From Streptomyces djakartensis (GTDB lineage: Bacteria; Actinomycetota; Actinomycetes; Streptomycetales; Streptomycetaceae): a stretch of 64,000 nt of DNA. Position 1 is the stretch's first letter. Each line of letters opens with the position of its first letter. The notes under the pieces were generated by a model. It was not told the DNA's origin and searched no databases. It worked only from the letters and a program-made list of their open reading frames with translations. This document shows, piece after piece, positions 17,300 through 26,106 of the stretch. A program made the translations under genes and the position numbers. Location of the stretch: NCBI RefSeq assembly GCF_014651075.1, contig NZ_BMWE01000007.1:124001-188000 (forward strand). Direction: 5' to 3'.

Positions 17300-18328
17300 A
17301 TGCCTTCATCTGTCATGCCCACGTCCAGACGGGGTGAGGATTCGCAGTCGTCGGCCGCCGTCTCCACCGTCGGTCTGCGCAAGTCGTACGGCGACAAGAC
17401 CGTCCTGGACGGCATCGATCTGCATATCCCCGCCGGGTCCGTGTTCGCGCTGCTCGGGCCCAACGGCGCGGGAAAGACCACCGTCGTGAAGATCCTGTCC
17501 ACGCTCATCACCGCCGACGGCGGACAGGCCCGGGTCGCGGGCCACGACGTCGCCACCTCCCCGGACGGGGTGCGCGCCGCGATCGGTGTCACCGGGCAGT
17601 TCTCCGCCGTCGACGGACTGATCACCGGCGAGGAGAACATGCTCCTCATGGCGGACCTGCACCACCTGTCCAGGAGCGAGGGGCGGCAGGTCGCCGCCGA
17701 GCTGCTGGAGCGGTTCGACCTCACCGAGGCCGCGAAGAAGCCCGCCTCCACCTACTCCGGCGGGATGAAACGCCGCCTGGACATCGCCATGACCCTGGTC
17801 GGCAAGCCGCGGATCATCTTCCTCGACGAGCCGACCACCGGCCTCGACCCGCGCTCCCGCCACAACATGTGGCAGATCATCCGCGAACTCGTCACGGGCG
17901 GCGTCACCGTCTTCCTCACCACCCAGTACCTGGAAGAGGCCGACGAGCTCGCCGACCGCATCGCGGTGCTGAACGACGGCAGGATCGCCGCCGAGGGCAC
18001 CGCCGACGAGCTGAAACGGCTGATCCCCGGAGGGCACGTCCGTCTGCGCTTCACCGACCCGTCCGCGTACCGGAGAGCCGCCTCCGCGCTGCGTGAAGTC
18101 ACCCTCCCCCACTCTCGGCTGCGCTCGAGCGGGGGGACCCCCATCGACGAGGCGCTGGCGCTGCGGATCCCCAGCGACGGCAGCCAGCGCGAGCTGCGTT
18201 CCATCCTCGACTGGCTGGACTCCGCCGGCATCGAGGCCGACGAGCTGACCATGCACACCCCCGACCTCGACGACGTGTTCTTCGCCCTGACCGGCGGCAC
18301 CGACCAGCCCAAGGAGGCTGTCCGATGA
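17300..18328 (+). CDS. ABC transporter ATPase, DrrA (daunorubicin-resistance) family
   Basis: 342-residue ATPase energising the membrane partner encoded next. Walker A GPNGAGKTTV (about 53-62), signature YSGGMKRRLD, Walker B IIFLDEPTTGLDPRSR and the switch histidine replaced by Gln (FLTTQYLEEADELAD), which is characteristic of the DrrA subfamily. GGAGGG precedes the ATG. The segment LPHSRLRSSGGTPID in the C-terminal domain is encoded by an intergenic-type palindromic repeat that has landed in frame (18103-18142). The ATGA overlap with the permease indicates coupling. Substrate unknown; drug or lipid export is typical. Confidence 0.93.
   Translation: MPSSVMPTSRRGEDSQSSAAVSTVGLRKSYGDKTVLDGIDLHIPAGSVFALLGPNGAGKTTVVKILSTLITADGGQARVAGHDVATSPDGVRAAIGVTGQFSAVDGLITGEENMLLMADLHHLSRSEGRQVAAELLERFDLTEAAKKPASTYSGGMKRRLDIAMTLVGKPRIIFLDEPTTGLDPRSRHNMWQIIRELVTGGVTVFLTTQYLEEADELADRIAVLNDGRIAAEGTADELKRLIPGGHVRLRFTDPSAYRRAASALREVTLPHSRLRSSGGTPIDEALALRIPSDGSQRELRSILDWLDSAGIEADELTMHTPDLDDVFFALTGGTDQPKEAVR
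18103..18142. repeat. Streptomyces palindromic repeat inserted in the ABC ATPase gene
   Basis: An imperfect palindrome: CCCTCCCCCACTCTCGG, then GCTGCG, then CTCGAGCGGGGGGACCCCC. I recognise this as a sequence repeated many times between genes in Streptomyces genomes. Here it lies within coding sequence, does not shift the frame and adds roughly 13 residues to the C-terminal domain of the ATPase. Confidence 0.7.
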
Positions 18329-19143
18329 GCACCCACCTGGCGTCCGCCCGCCCGGCCCGGCTCTCCCTCGCCCTGCGCGACTCCGCCACGATGCTGCGCC
18401 GCAACCTCCTGCACGCGCGACGCTACCCGTCCCTCACCTTGAACCTGCTGCTCACGCCGATCGTCCTGCTGCTGTTGTTCGTCTACGTCTTCGGCGACGT
18501 GATGAGCGCGGGCATCGGCGGTGGCGGCGCCGACCGCTCGGAGTACATCGCCTATCTCGTTCCGGGCATCCTGCTGATGACCATCGGCGGCACCCTGGTC
18601 GGCACCGCGGTGTCCGTCTCCATGGACATGACCGAGGGCATCATCGCCCGCTTCCGCACGATGGCGATCCACCGCGGTTCCGTGCTCATCGGACACGTCA
18701 TCAGCAGCGTGGTGCAGTCGGTCATCAGCGTGACTCTCGTCGGCGCCGTCGGCGTGGCCATCGGCTTCCGGTCCACGGACGCCACGGTCCTGGAGTGGAT
18801 CGCGGCATTCGGGCTGCTCGCTCTGTTCGCCCTGGCGTTCACCTGGATCGCGGTCGGGATGGGCATGGTCAGCCCCAGCGCCGAGGCAGCCAGCAACAAC
18901 GCGCTGCCGCTGGTCTTCCTGCCGCTCATCTCCAGCGCCTTCGTCCCGGTCGACGCGATGCCGGGCTGGTTCCAGCCGATCGCCCGGTACCAGCCGTTCA
19001 CGCCCGCCATCGAGACCTTGCGCGGACTGCTGCTCGGCACCGAGATCGGCGACAACTGGTGGATCACCATCGTCTGGTGCCTGGGCCTGGCGGCGCTCGG
19101 CCACCGCTGGTCCAAGGCGGTGTTCAACCGCGACCCGAAGTGA
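18325..19143 (+). CDS. ABC-2 type permease, DrrB family
   Basis: 272 residues with six membrane helices, the membrane half of the exporter formed with the preceding ATPase. Features of the family include NLLHARRYPSLTLNLLLTPI near the N-terminus, YLVPGILLMTIG, the GIIARFRTMAIHRGSVLIG coupling region and, near the C-terminus, FVPVDAMPGWFQPIARYQPF. The start lies within the stop of the ATPase gene (ATGA). A short imperfect hairpin follows the stop (19148-19174) and may end the operon. Confidence 0.92.
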   Translation: MSTHLASARPARLSLALRDSATMLRRNLLHARRYPSLTLNLLLTPIVLLLLFVYVFGDVMSAGIGGGGADRSEYIAYLVPGILLMTIGGTLVGTAVSVSMDMTEGIIARFRTMAIHRGSVLIGHVISSVVQSVISVTLVGAVGVAIGFRSTDATVLEWIAAFGLLALFALAFTWIAVGMGMVSPSAEAASNNALPLVFLPLISSAFVPVDAMPGWFQPIARYQPFTPAIETLRGLLLGTEIGDNWWITIVWCLGLAALGHRWSKAVFNRDPK

Positions 19144-19147
19144 CCGC

Positions 19148-19174
19148 GCGGACCGCCTCCGGCGGTTCGTCCGC
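19148..19174 (+). terminator. Weak hairpin after the ABC permease
   Basis: GCGGAC and ACCGCC stems pair with GGCGGT and GTCCGC around a TCC loop with a small bulge. There is no T tract, so its terminator role is tentative. Confidence 0.35.
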
Positions 19175-19181
19175 TCGGGGC

Positions 19182-19261
19182 GGCGTAGTGACGCGCCTGC
19201 AAGCTGATGACGAAGGCCCGTAGGAGCTGAGGGTCGTCCTCCACCACGAGCACCCGGTCAT
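19182..19261 (-). pseudogene. N-terminal remnant of a KdpE-type response regulator
   Basis: On the minus strand an ATG at 19261 is followed, after a one-base loss in what was probably ACCCGGGTG, by VLVVEDDPQLLRAF and then VISLQARHYA, the first strand and helix of a receiver domain of the KdpE type. It retains the acidic pair but lacks the phospho-acceptor Asp, the rest of the receiver domain and the whole DNA-binding domain. It lies directly downstream of the ABC operon and beside a KimA-like permease gene. This looks like the scar of a deleted kdp regulatory locus. Confidence 0.65.
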
Positions 19262-19395
19262 GCGTCAGTGCCTCTCTTTCAACTCGTCAACTATGGGCCA
19301 CGAGGTCCTTGAGCGCGATGTCGAGTTGAAGTGCCCTCACGTCTGTTCCCCTTCGGTCGACGGTCCGCCGCGTCTCCCAGGCGGAGGCGACGGGC

Positions 19396-21387
19396 TCAGC
19401 CGCCGACGTGGATACCGGGGCGCCGGTCGGGGTCGGGTTCGTTGCTGCGGATGATCTCGCGGGTGACCGGGGCGGTGTCACCGCGACCGAGGAGGAAGTA
19501 CCGGATCATGTGCACCAGGGGGCTGCCTTCGGCCCAGGCGAAGTAGCACTGCGGCCGCACGCCGGTGGCGTCGCGCAGGGCGAGAAGGATGGCGGCGATG
19601 GCGTTGGGGGCGGCCGGCGCCTCGGCGCGCAGGACGCGGTAGCCGTCGACTTCGACGCCGTGCACGGTGAGCGTATCGCTGAAGTCGGACGGGTCGACCA
19701 CGTCGATCTCCAGGAAGAGCACGTCAGCAGGACCCGGCACCGGGTTGGTGCCGCGTTGTTCACGTTCCTTGGCGCTGTACTCGGCGAGGTCGCCGGCCTC
19801 GCGGCGGTTGGCGATGATGTTGATGGACTCGTCGTGGGCGAGAGTGTCGGCGATGAACCCGCGGGCGTTGTCGTCGAAGACGATGCGGTCGGCGCGCAGT
19901 TCGGTGGTGCGCGAGACGCGGGAGATCAGCGACACGATGATGATGCCCATGATGAAGAAGCCGGAGATGGCGATGCCGTCGGGCTTGTCGACGATGTTGG
20001 CCACCAGGGCGTAGAGCAGGACCGCGGTGAGCAGGGCGAAGCCGACGGTACTCGCGCGCCGGCGGTTGCGCGCCACGAAGACGGTCACGGCGAAGGAGCC
20101 GGAGACCATCATCGCCAGGATCCCGGTGGCGTAGGCACCGGCCTGGGCGTCGACGTCGGCGTCGAAGGCGATGGTGATCAGGATGCAGAGGGCGGTGTAC
20201 ACGATGACGACCGGACGCACCGCGCGTCCCCACTCGGGGGCCATGCCGTAGTCGGGCAGGTAGCGGGGAACGATGTTGATCAGTCCTGCCATGGCGGAAG
20301 CGCCGGCGAACCACAGGATGAGGATGGTGCTGATGTCGTAGGCGGTGCCGAACGCCTCACTGACATGCTCGTGGGCCAGCCAGGCCAGAGCCCGGCCGTT
20401 GGCCGCACCGCCGGGCTCGAACTCCCCCTCCGGAATGAGGACGGTGGTCACGAAGCTGGCGGACAGCAGGTAGACGCTCATGATCACAGCGGCCGTGGTC
20501 AGAAGCCGGCGGGCGTTGCGGATCCGCGAGCGCAGCCGCTGCTCGGCGTCGGCGCCCTCGGCGGCCACGAGCGGCATCATGCTCACACCGGTCTCGAAGC
20601 CCGACAGCCCCAGCACCAGCAGCGGGAAGGCCAGCAGCGCCGGGCCGGCGAGGTCACCGAAGCCGCCTCCGCCGTCGACGAGCGCGTCTGTCCAGGCCGA
20701 CAGCGCACCGTCCGTCGTGAACACATGGACCAGGCCCACACCGATGACCACCGCGTTGAGCGCCAGGAAGACGGCGACCAGCGGGATGGCGACACTGACC
20801 GCCTCACTGAACCCGAGCAGGAAAACACCCCCCAGGATCAGCAGCAGTCCTACGGTCAGGGCGACCTCGTGTCCGTGGAGGACGGAGGGGAAGAAGGGGT
20901 TCTCCACCACGTGTACGGAGGCGTCCGCCGTGGACAAGGTGATGGTGATGATCCACGAGGTGGCCACGAACCCGAGCAGGACCAGAACGAACAGCTTGCC
21001 CCACCAGAAGGGCAGCAGATCCTCCAGCATGGCGACCGAGCCGGCGCCGTGCGGGCTCTCCCTGGCCACCTTCCGGTACATCGGCAGCATCCCCAGCAAC
21101 GTCAACGCCACGATCAGCAGCGTCGCCAGCGGAGAGACGGCCCCGGCGGCCAGCGCGGCGATCGCCGGCACGTAGGCCAGACTGGAGAAGTAGTCGACCC
21201 CGGTCAGGCACATCACCTTCCACCAGGCATGCGGCTCGGCATGGCTCTCCCCGGCTGCCGGCCCGACCGGCTGCACCTGGTGACGCAGCAGCCACCGTGC
21301 CGCCTTGCCCGCCGGCGGCGTCCGCAGAGCCGGACTGTCCACCGACTCCGGCATTATCAGCCGGTTGCCACTACTCATGTCCCCCAT
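19396..21387 (-). CDS. APC-superfamily permease, KimA/YdaO-like (possible K+ transporter)
   Basis: 663-residue membrane protein with about 12 helices and a cytoplasmic C-terminal domain of ~170 residues. The segment [20 protein letters not shown], then [20 protein letters not shown] and [15 protein letters not shown], is characteristic of the large actinobacterial APC proteins related to the potassium importer KimA rather than of short amino-acid permeases. AAGGAAGGG lies before the ATG at 21387; an ATG nine bases further on is also possible. The neighbouring kdpE scrap supports a potassium link. Substrate remains inferred. Confidence 0.8.
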   Translation of the reverse strand: MGDMSSGNRLIMPESVDSPALRTPPAGKAARWLLRHQVQPVGPAAGESHAEPHAWWKVMCLTGVDYFSSLAYVPAIAALAAGAVSPLATLLIVALTLLGMLPMYRKVARESPHGAGSVAMLEDLLPFWWGKLFVLVLLGFVATSWIITITLSTADASVHVVENPFFPSVLHGHEVALTVGLLLILGGVFLLGFSEAVSVAIPLVAVFLALNAVVIGVGLVHVFTTDGALSAWTDALVDGGGGFGDLAGPALLAFPLLVLGLSGFETGVSMMPLVAAEGADAEQRLRSRIRNARRLLTTAAVIMSVYLLSASFVTTVLIPEGEFEPGGAANGRALAWLAHEHVSEAFGTAYDISTILILWFAGASAMAGLINIVPRYLPDYGMAPEWGRAVRPVVIVYTALCILITIAFDADVDAQAGAYATGILAMMVSGSFAVTVFVARNRRRASTVGFALLTAVLLYALVANIVDKPDGIAISGFFIMGIIIVSLISRVSRTTELRADRIVFDDNARGFIADTLAHDESINIIANRREAGDLAEYSAKEREQRGTNPVPGPADVLFLEIDVVDPSDFSDTLTVHGVEVDGYRVLRAEAPAAPNAIAAILLALRDATGVRPQCYFAWAEGSPLVHMIRYFLLGRGDTAPVTREIIRSNEPDPDRRPGIHVGG

Positions 21388-21736
21388 GCCCTTCCTTGTC
21401 CGACCACCGAATCGGTCGCAGCGGCCACCGCACTGACGGCACCGCAACGATCACCGAGTATGCGGTTTCCCTACCCGGCCACCTAGTACCGAGTCATGTG
21501 TGAGCCGGCCGACGGTGGGCCTCAGGTGGGGGTGCGAGGAGCGAATCGGCTCCCCCATGGCTCCCAGGTAAGACGTCCTGCTCTGAGGGCTCTCAGGGGG
21601 AGGGGCACCAGTGCACCACCGACATCCCCCCGCCATGTGCTGGGACCAGAACGTCAAACATCATCTGGGACCAGACACGTGCACAGGGCTTTGCACTGTC
21701 TCGGCGTGCCTGCCGCGTGCTCCTCCAGTCGACCTG
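21388..21736. other. Intergenic region with an 11-bp direct repeat
   Basis: About 350 bases without a gene. CTGGGACCAGA occurs at 21640-21650 and again at 21665-21675, offset by 25 bp, just beyond the end of the small membrane protein gene. The DNA upstream of the permease start (21388-21500) should hold its promoter; no riboswitch could be confirmed. Confidence 0.5.
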
Positions 21737-21958
21737 TCAGCTTCTGCGCCCGACAGCCTTCGCTTTGCTGCGGGCCCAGCCCGAAACAACCGCGCCGATG
21801 GCGACGGCGGCAACGTGGACGGTGACGCTCGCCGCGAATCCGCCCGGCAGCCAGCCGAGCAGGCCGGCGTTGCCGTGGTCGACGAGCTGACGGATAGCTC
21901 CCTGCCCCCCAAGGACAACGAGAGCCACACCGAGGATCTGTAGAACGCCGTACTTCAC
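21737..21958 (-). CDS. Small two-TM membrane protein
   Basis: 73 residues starting VKYGVLQILGVALVVLGGQG, with two membrane spans (about 4-20 and 40-60, FAASVTVHVAAVAIGAVVSG) and a basic C-terminus (ARSKAKAVGRRS). The GTG at 21958 has GGAGG seven bases upstream. It follows the MerR regulator gene by 17 bp on the same strand and is likely its co-transcribed partner and possibly its target. Function unknown. Confidence 0.7.
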   Translation of the reverse strand: MKYGVLQILGVALVVLGGQGAIRQLVDHGNAGLLGWLPGGFAASVTVHVAAVAIGAVVSGWARSKAKAVGRRS

Positions 21959-21975
21959 GTGATGCCCTCCGGAGC

Positions 21976-22926
21976 TCAAGACGTCGCTGCGGTGGCAGAA
22001 ACACCGCGGAAGGCGGTGGTGAACCACGTGTAGACGGGAGCGAGTGATGGTGATGCAGGCCATCCATTGGTCGTCGCCAGGAGCTGCCAGTAACGCCGGG
22101 TTTGCGGGTCGGCGGTCGGCTGCAGGCGGGCGAGGATCCAGCGGCGGAGGTCACCGTCGCCGGCACTCTCGAATGCGTGGCCGTAGAGCCCGCCCAGTAA
22201 CTCGGCAAGGGGCGAGGTGGTGGCGGAGGCCGGGAGGATGCCGGTGGATACGGCTTCGTCGATTCGTTCACGCATCGCTTGGTTGAGACCATCGTGCAGA
22301 CCGCTGACGTCCTGTGGGGACGGCTCTTCCGCCTGGTCCTCAGCTATGCGGCGTACTGCGGTACGGAACTCTGCGTTCTGGCAGAGTTCGGTGAGTTCCA
22401 CCCAGGCCCCGACCTGTTCGGGTGTGGGATCGTCGGGGAGTTCGGGAATTGCGGATCGCATGAGGGCAACGAACTCGGGGTTGGCGTGGAAGCCCTTGAA
22501 GGCGTCGTCGATGAAGTCGGCCACCAGCCGGCGTTGTTCGGCCTGGGAGAGCGTGGCGAGTCGATGCATGAGGTCCATCTCCATGGTGGTGGGGCCGCGT
22601 CTGGCGACTGCTCGAAGTACTGCCCGGCGCAGGCGGAGCGTCTGGATCTGTACGTCCAGGGCGTCGGCGTGTGCGTCCGCGACTTCCTGTACGGAGGCCT
22701 CCCGGTCCAGCACCTTGCGTACGGTCGCCAGGTCGAGCCCGAGATCGCGCAGCGTGCGGGCCAGGTCCAAGCGTGCGACGGCGTCGAGGCCGTAGAGCCG
22801 GTAGCCCGCCGGGCTACGGCCGGTAGGCGGGACGATGCCCTTGTCGGAGTAGTACCGAATGGTCTTCACCGTCAGGCCGGTCCGGCGGGATAGTTCTCCG
22901 ATGGAATAGAGCATGTCGCTGTCCAT
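21976..22926 (-). CDS. MerR-family transcriptional regulator
   Basis: 316 residues. The N-terminal winged helix-turn-helix reads SIGELSRRTGLTVKTIRYYS and GYRLYGLDAVARLDLARTLR, followed by the coiled-coil dimerisation helix. The ~180-residue C-terminal domain (ELPDDPTPEQVGAWVELTEL) probably binds a ligand; it lacks the cysteine motifs of metal sensors. The same domain, including ELPDDPTPEQVDAWIELAEL, recurs in the regulator at 51095-52006, so the two are paralogues. A G-rich stretch precedes the ATG at 22926. It forms an operon with the 73-residue membrane protein. Confidence 0.88.
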   Translation of the reverse strand: MDSDMLYSIGELSRRTGLTVKTIRYYSDKGIVPPTGRSPAGYRLYGLDAVARLDLARTLRDLGLDLATVRKVLDREASVQEVADAHADALDVQIQTLRLRRAVLRAVARRGPTTMEMDLMHRLATLSQAEQRRLVADFIDDAFKGFHANPEFVALMRSAIPELPDDPTPEQVGAWVELTELCQNAEFRTAVRRIAEDQAEEPSPQDVSGLHDGLNQAMRERIDEAVSTGILPASATTSPLAELLGGLYGHAFESAGDGDLRRWILARLQPTADPQTRRYWQLLATTNGWPASPSLAPVYTWFTTAFRGVSATAATS

Positions 22927-22989
22927 GCCCCCAGCTTGCTGTCTCCCCTCACAGGAGACTCAACCGTGGGCCAGAAACTCGCTGTGAGG

Positions 22990-23320
22990 GCTGTCGGCGA
23001 GAAGGGCGTCCCCTTCCGGCGTACCTCCTTCGGTCGGAAGCGGCGCCGTGTCCGCGCGGTCGTCGGTCTCCCGGACGGCTTCCGCTTCTACGACCTCCGC
23101 AACACCGGGCGCCCCCTCTCGACCCGCTCCGGTACCACCCTCAGGACGGAGGTGCGTGCCGGGCAGTCCTCCGAGGAGGTCGCGCTGATCCACTAGCACA
23201 CCGACGAGAGCGGCAACGGGGAGTGGCCGCCGGGCTCGACGACCTCGTGCGCGCCGAGCGTGCGAAGTCCCACAAGGACGACCCCGCGCATCAGAGTGAC
23301 GAGGCTGCCGAGGGCTGATG
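22990..23320 (+). pseudogene. C-terminal remnant of a tyrosine integrase
   Basis: The translated segment VGEKGVPFRRTSFGRKRRR, then GLPDGFRFYDLRNTGR, PLSTRSG and RAGQSSEEVALIH is the catalytic end of an actinobacterial phage/AICE integrase. The usual HTG is NTG, the Tyr nucleophile position is His, and a stop follows at once. Beyond the stop another frame continues VAAGLDDLVRAERAKSHKDD to a TGA at 23320. Upstream about two thirds of the gene is gone. It ends 45 bp from the terminator-plus-tRNA-Gly copy at 23366-23443, the usual place for an integrase beside its attachment site. Confidence 0.75.
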
Positions 23321-23365
23321 GTGCGGTTACGGTGCACGACCGGCCCACCGGGGTGGACAACAAAG

Positions 23366-23443
23366 AACCCCTGGGCCGCTGACCTGGGGGTTTGGCATGG
23401 AGCGGGTGACGAGAACCCAACTCGCGCTCTCAGCTTGGGAAGC
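23366..23443 (-). repeat. Decayed tRNA-Gly 3' half plus terminator (attachment-site relic)
   Basis: Bases 23398-23443 copy the 3' half of the intact tRNA-Gly at 38277-38350, from the encoded CCA through the T arm into the anticodon loop (CTCTCAGCTTGGGAAGC). Two changes spoil the T loop (GAACCCAACTCG instead of GAATCGAACTCG). The preceding 23366-23392 is a degenerate version of the tRNA terminator. There is no 5' half. It reads in the same direction as the intact tRNA. Confidence 0.75.
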
Positions 23444-23569
23444 GACGACGCTTGCACGGCCGCATGGCTGCTGACCTGTGCTGATGCGTCGCTCAGGCGC
23501 CGTCGTGCGGGCCCGATCGCGCTGCTGTTGACCGTGGTTGTCCGCTCTTACGGGCACGCCTGGGGCACG
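23435..23569. repeat. 135-bp direct repeat, copy A
   Basis: Starts inside the tRNA-Gly relic at TTGGGAAGCGACG and recurs at 25736-25870 without gaps. Both ends are well conserved (GCTTGCACGGCCG near the start, CTGTTGACCGTGG and TGTCCGCTCTTAC near the end), the middle is diverged. The two copies bracket the secreted-protein gene and the dead kinase. Confidence 0.65.
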
Positions 23570-24196
23570 CCGTCGAGTTCTGCGGTATCGCCGGGCGGCT
23601 GACCGCTCACACATGGGGGCGTGCCTGGATCCGGGAGCGCTTCGGGGATGCCGTTCAGTGCGCACTTGGGCGAGAGTCGCGCCCGTGCCGCGGCCGATTG
23701 CCCAGTACCTGACGCGGATGCGGTAGGCGCCGAAAGGACCTCACCGAGCAGGCGGAGGCGGGCCGTGGCGACCGCTTGTCCGCACCGCGCTGTGACGTTC
23801 GAGTATGCAGGTGCGCTGGATACTGCGGGCCAGTTCTGTGACCGCTGTGCCTGAGGCCATGACGTTGTGAACTGGGGGATGAGGGTGCGACGGCGACGGC
23901 ATGCTGGTCTTCCACCCGGTCGTTGCCAAGGCGACGCCTCCGTACAGCAACGCGAAGGCCAGCGCCCGCCTGGTCAGCCGCTCCGGTGCGTTCGGCACCG
24001 CGAAGGCGCTCACGTCGGGCGGCCGGGAGCTCCAGGTCGACGCCCGCCCGAGTTCCCAGTTCACGGTGATCTGCTGCAGGAGACCTTCCCGTACACGATC
24101 AAGGCTGTCACCGGCCCCTGACCGGCATCAACTGCCCCGCCGCGCTCCGTTCGGCGGCTCCCACTCATCGCTCTCATTGCTCCGTGAAGGAGATAC
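23570..24196 (+). other. Degenerate DNA with a possible gene remnant
   Basis: About 630 bases with no intact gene. From about 23900 one plus-strand frame reads AKATPPYSNAKASARLVSRS and continues to SSQFTV, and after a frame change the next reads LLQETFPYTIKAVTGP before a stop at 24119-24121. The switch between frames suggests a broken small protein gene whose family I cannot name. The remainder shows no recognisable feature. Confidence 0.35.
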
Positions 24197-24985
24197 ATGC
24201 GCAAGCGCGCTGCCCTTGCCGTACTCACCGCCGTCGCCGGACTGGCAGGCTTCGCCGTCCCTGGTGCCTACGCGGACGACAACGTGGGCGACATCCAGGT
24301 CGACAGCGTCGTCGTCAACGGCGGTAAGAACATCGTGGTCGACACGACCGACAAGACGGTCACGGTCTCGGTGACCGCCACCGACCCGTCGGGCATCTGG
24401 GACGCGGACTTCCACCTGTGGCGGGGCCCGGACGGCACCGACCCCTACTTCAGCGCCGACAGCTTCGTCGAGCCCAACGAGAACAACACCCCGGCGGACT
24501 GCGTCGCCTCCAGCAGTACGACGTCGACCTGCTCGAAGACCTTCACCTTCGAACCGGACTGGTGGCTCACGAACGCCGACGCCGGCACCTGGAAGGTCGA
24601 AGTCCAGGTGTCGGCCAACGACGGCAGCTACACCGATCGGTGGGCCTACACCACGACCCGCCTCCAGCGGTACTCCAAGCTGACCGCCAACGCGAGTCCT
24701 GAGCCGATCGCCAAGGGCAAGACGCTCACCATCACCGGCAAGCTCACCCGCGCCAACTGGGACACGCTCGATTACCGGGGCTACGCCAACCAGCCGGTCA
24801 AGCTCCAGTTCCGCAAGGCCGGTACCGCGACCTACACCACCATCAAGACCGTGTACACCTCCAGCACCGGCAGCCTGACGACCACAATCCCCGTGTCCGA
24901 AGACGGCTACTGGCGCTGGAACTTCGCAGGCACATCCACCACCCCGGCCGTCAAGGCCACCGGCGACTTCGTGGACGTGCAATGA
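24197..24985 (+). CDS. Secreted beta-rich protein of unknown function
   Basis: 262 residues with a Sec signal peptide (MRKRAALAVLTAVAGLAGFA, cleavage after GAYA). The mature chain begins DDNVGDIQVDSVVVNGGKN and has two apparent beta domains: one at about 30-165 with Asp-rich loops and a Cys pair (ADCVASS, STCSKT), and one at about 175-262 of Ig/fibronectin-like strands (LTANASPEPIAKGKTLTITG, VKLQFRKAGTATYTTIK). Asp-rich loops could bind calcium; this is inference. GTGAAGGAGATAC precedes the ATG. It ends at a perfect 18-bp terminator and lies inside the repeat-bounded part of the island. Confidence 0.8.
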   Translation: MRKRAALAVLTAVAGLAGFAVPGAYADDNVGDIQVDSVVVNGGKNIVVDTTDKTVTVSVTATDPSGIWDADFHLWRGPDGTDPYFSADSFVEPNENNTPADCVASSSTTSTCSKTFTFEPDWWLTNADAGTWKVEVQVSANDGSYTDRWAYTTTRLQRYSKLTANASPEPIAKGKTLTITGKLTRANWDTLDYRGYANQPVKLQFRKAGTATYTTIKTVYTSSTGSLTTTIPVSEDGYWRWNFAGTSTTPAVKATGDFVDVQ

Positions 24986-25033
24986 CCCGACCGCCGCTCC
25001 CGACGGCTCACGCTCGCACGGCGACCACATAAA

Positions 25034-25069
25034 AGTGCCCTCGCTCCCTTGCAAGGGAGCGAGGGCACT
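25034..25069 (+). terminator. Perfect 36-bp palindromic terminator
   Basis: Arms of 18 bp (AGTGCCCTCGCTCCCTTG and its complement) with no unpaired bases, 49 bp after the secreted-protein gene. In RNA the centre would open into a small loop. Confidence 0.75.
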
Positions 25070-25099
25070 CTCAGTTGTTGCCCTGTCCCTTACTGGCCC

Positions 25100-25690
25100 G
25101 CGATGCACGACGTCGTCTCCCACCAGGTCAGCCTCATCGCCGTACAGGCCGGAGCCCCCTGCAAGTCGCCGCCAAGGACCCCGACGCCCGCGACGCCGCC
25201 CGCACCATCCGCAACCTGAGCGTGAACACCCTCGACGAACTCCGCCCATGGTCACCCTGCTGCGCGCCTCCGGCGGCGGCAAGGAAACCGAACTCGCGCC
25301 CCAGCCCACCCTCGCCGACCTCCAGCAGCTGATCGCCAACAGCGGCACCTGGGCCACCCTGACCAGCAGGCTCCCGCCCGGCATCAGCACCACCGCCCAA
25401 CGCGCCGTCCACCGCACGGTCCAGGAAGCCGTCACGAACGTACGCAAGCACGCCCCCGGCGCCCGCGCCGAGGTACGCCTGTGGCACGACGCGCAGCACT
25501 TCGGCGTCACCGTCACCAACACCGCCCCCACCCGCCAGTCCGTCGCCCTGCCCAGCGCCCGGCACGGCCTGATCGGCCTGAGAGAACGCGCCGAACCGCT
25601 CGACGGCACCCTCACCGCCGAACCCACCCCACAGGGCGGATACACGATCGAACTACCGGCCCTCACCTGGCCCGCCCGAGCACAACCCGC
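25100..25690 (+). pseudogene. Remnant of a NarL-type sensor histidine kinase
   Basis: Three frames must be joined. First MHDVVSHQVSLIAVQAGA, containing the phospho-acceptor His of a HisKA_3 domain; then LQVAAKDPDARDAARTIRN and SVNTLDELR; then MVTLLRASGGGKETELAPQ through the ATPase domain (TVQEAVTNVRKHAPGARAEV, ARHGLIGLRERAEPLDGTL, PQGGYTIELPAL). The N-terminal sensor and membrane part is missing, and no response-regulator gene follows. At least two frameshifts make it non-functional. Copy B of the 135-bp repeat begins about 45 bp after it. Confidence 0.75.
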
Positions 25691-25735
25691 CCGACGCAGA
25701 TCGGCCCTGCTTCGCGGAACGCGACCTCAACCCCG

Positions 25736-25870
25736 TTGGGAAGCGACGGCGCTTGCACGGCCGGATGGTTGCTGACCTGCGCTGATTCATTGGGCCGGCA
25801 TCGTTGCACGGGTCTGATCACACCGCTGTTGACCGTGGCTGTCCGCTCTTACAGGCACGCTGTGGGCACG
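25736..25870. repeat. 135-bp direct repeat, copy B
   Basis: Second copy of the unit at 23435-23569. Of the tRNA-Gly sequence it retains only TTGGGAAGC, consistent with a recombination junction in the anticodon-loop core. The sequence 25871-26106 beyond it has no gene that I can support. Confidence 0.6.
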
Positions 25871-26106
25871 GCGCGCGAAGACCGGTGGGCCGAGCGCATG
25901 CACGGACGGGCGCTGTGTTGGGCGGGCTCTGTCGGACATCCATTTGATGAAGCCCGTTTTGCCTTGCAAAGCCGATGGGCGCGGCATCCTCGGAAACGGC
26001 CGACGCTCGCCATTGGTTCGTTTGCCCGCGTCGGGGCCGGTGGCTTGGCTCTGTGGAGGAGGAAACGTGGGCTGACGGCGCACTGTTCTTTCGTACTGCC
26101 CCAGCC

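Noticed and set aside
21388..21500. A c-di-AMP (ydaO-type) riboswitch before the KimA-like permease
   Set aside because: Such an element would make sense, but I could not match the conserved core by eye; a covariance-model search would decide.
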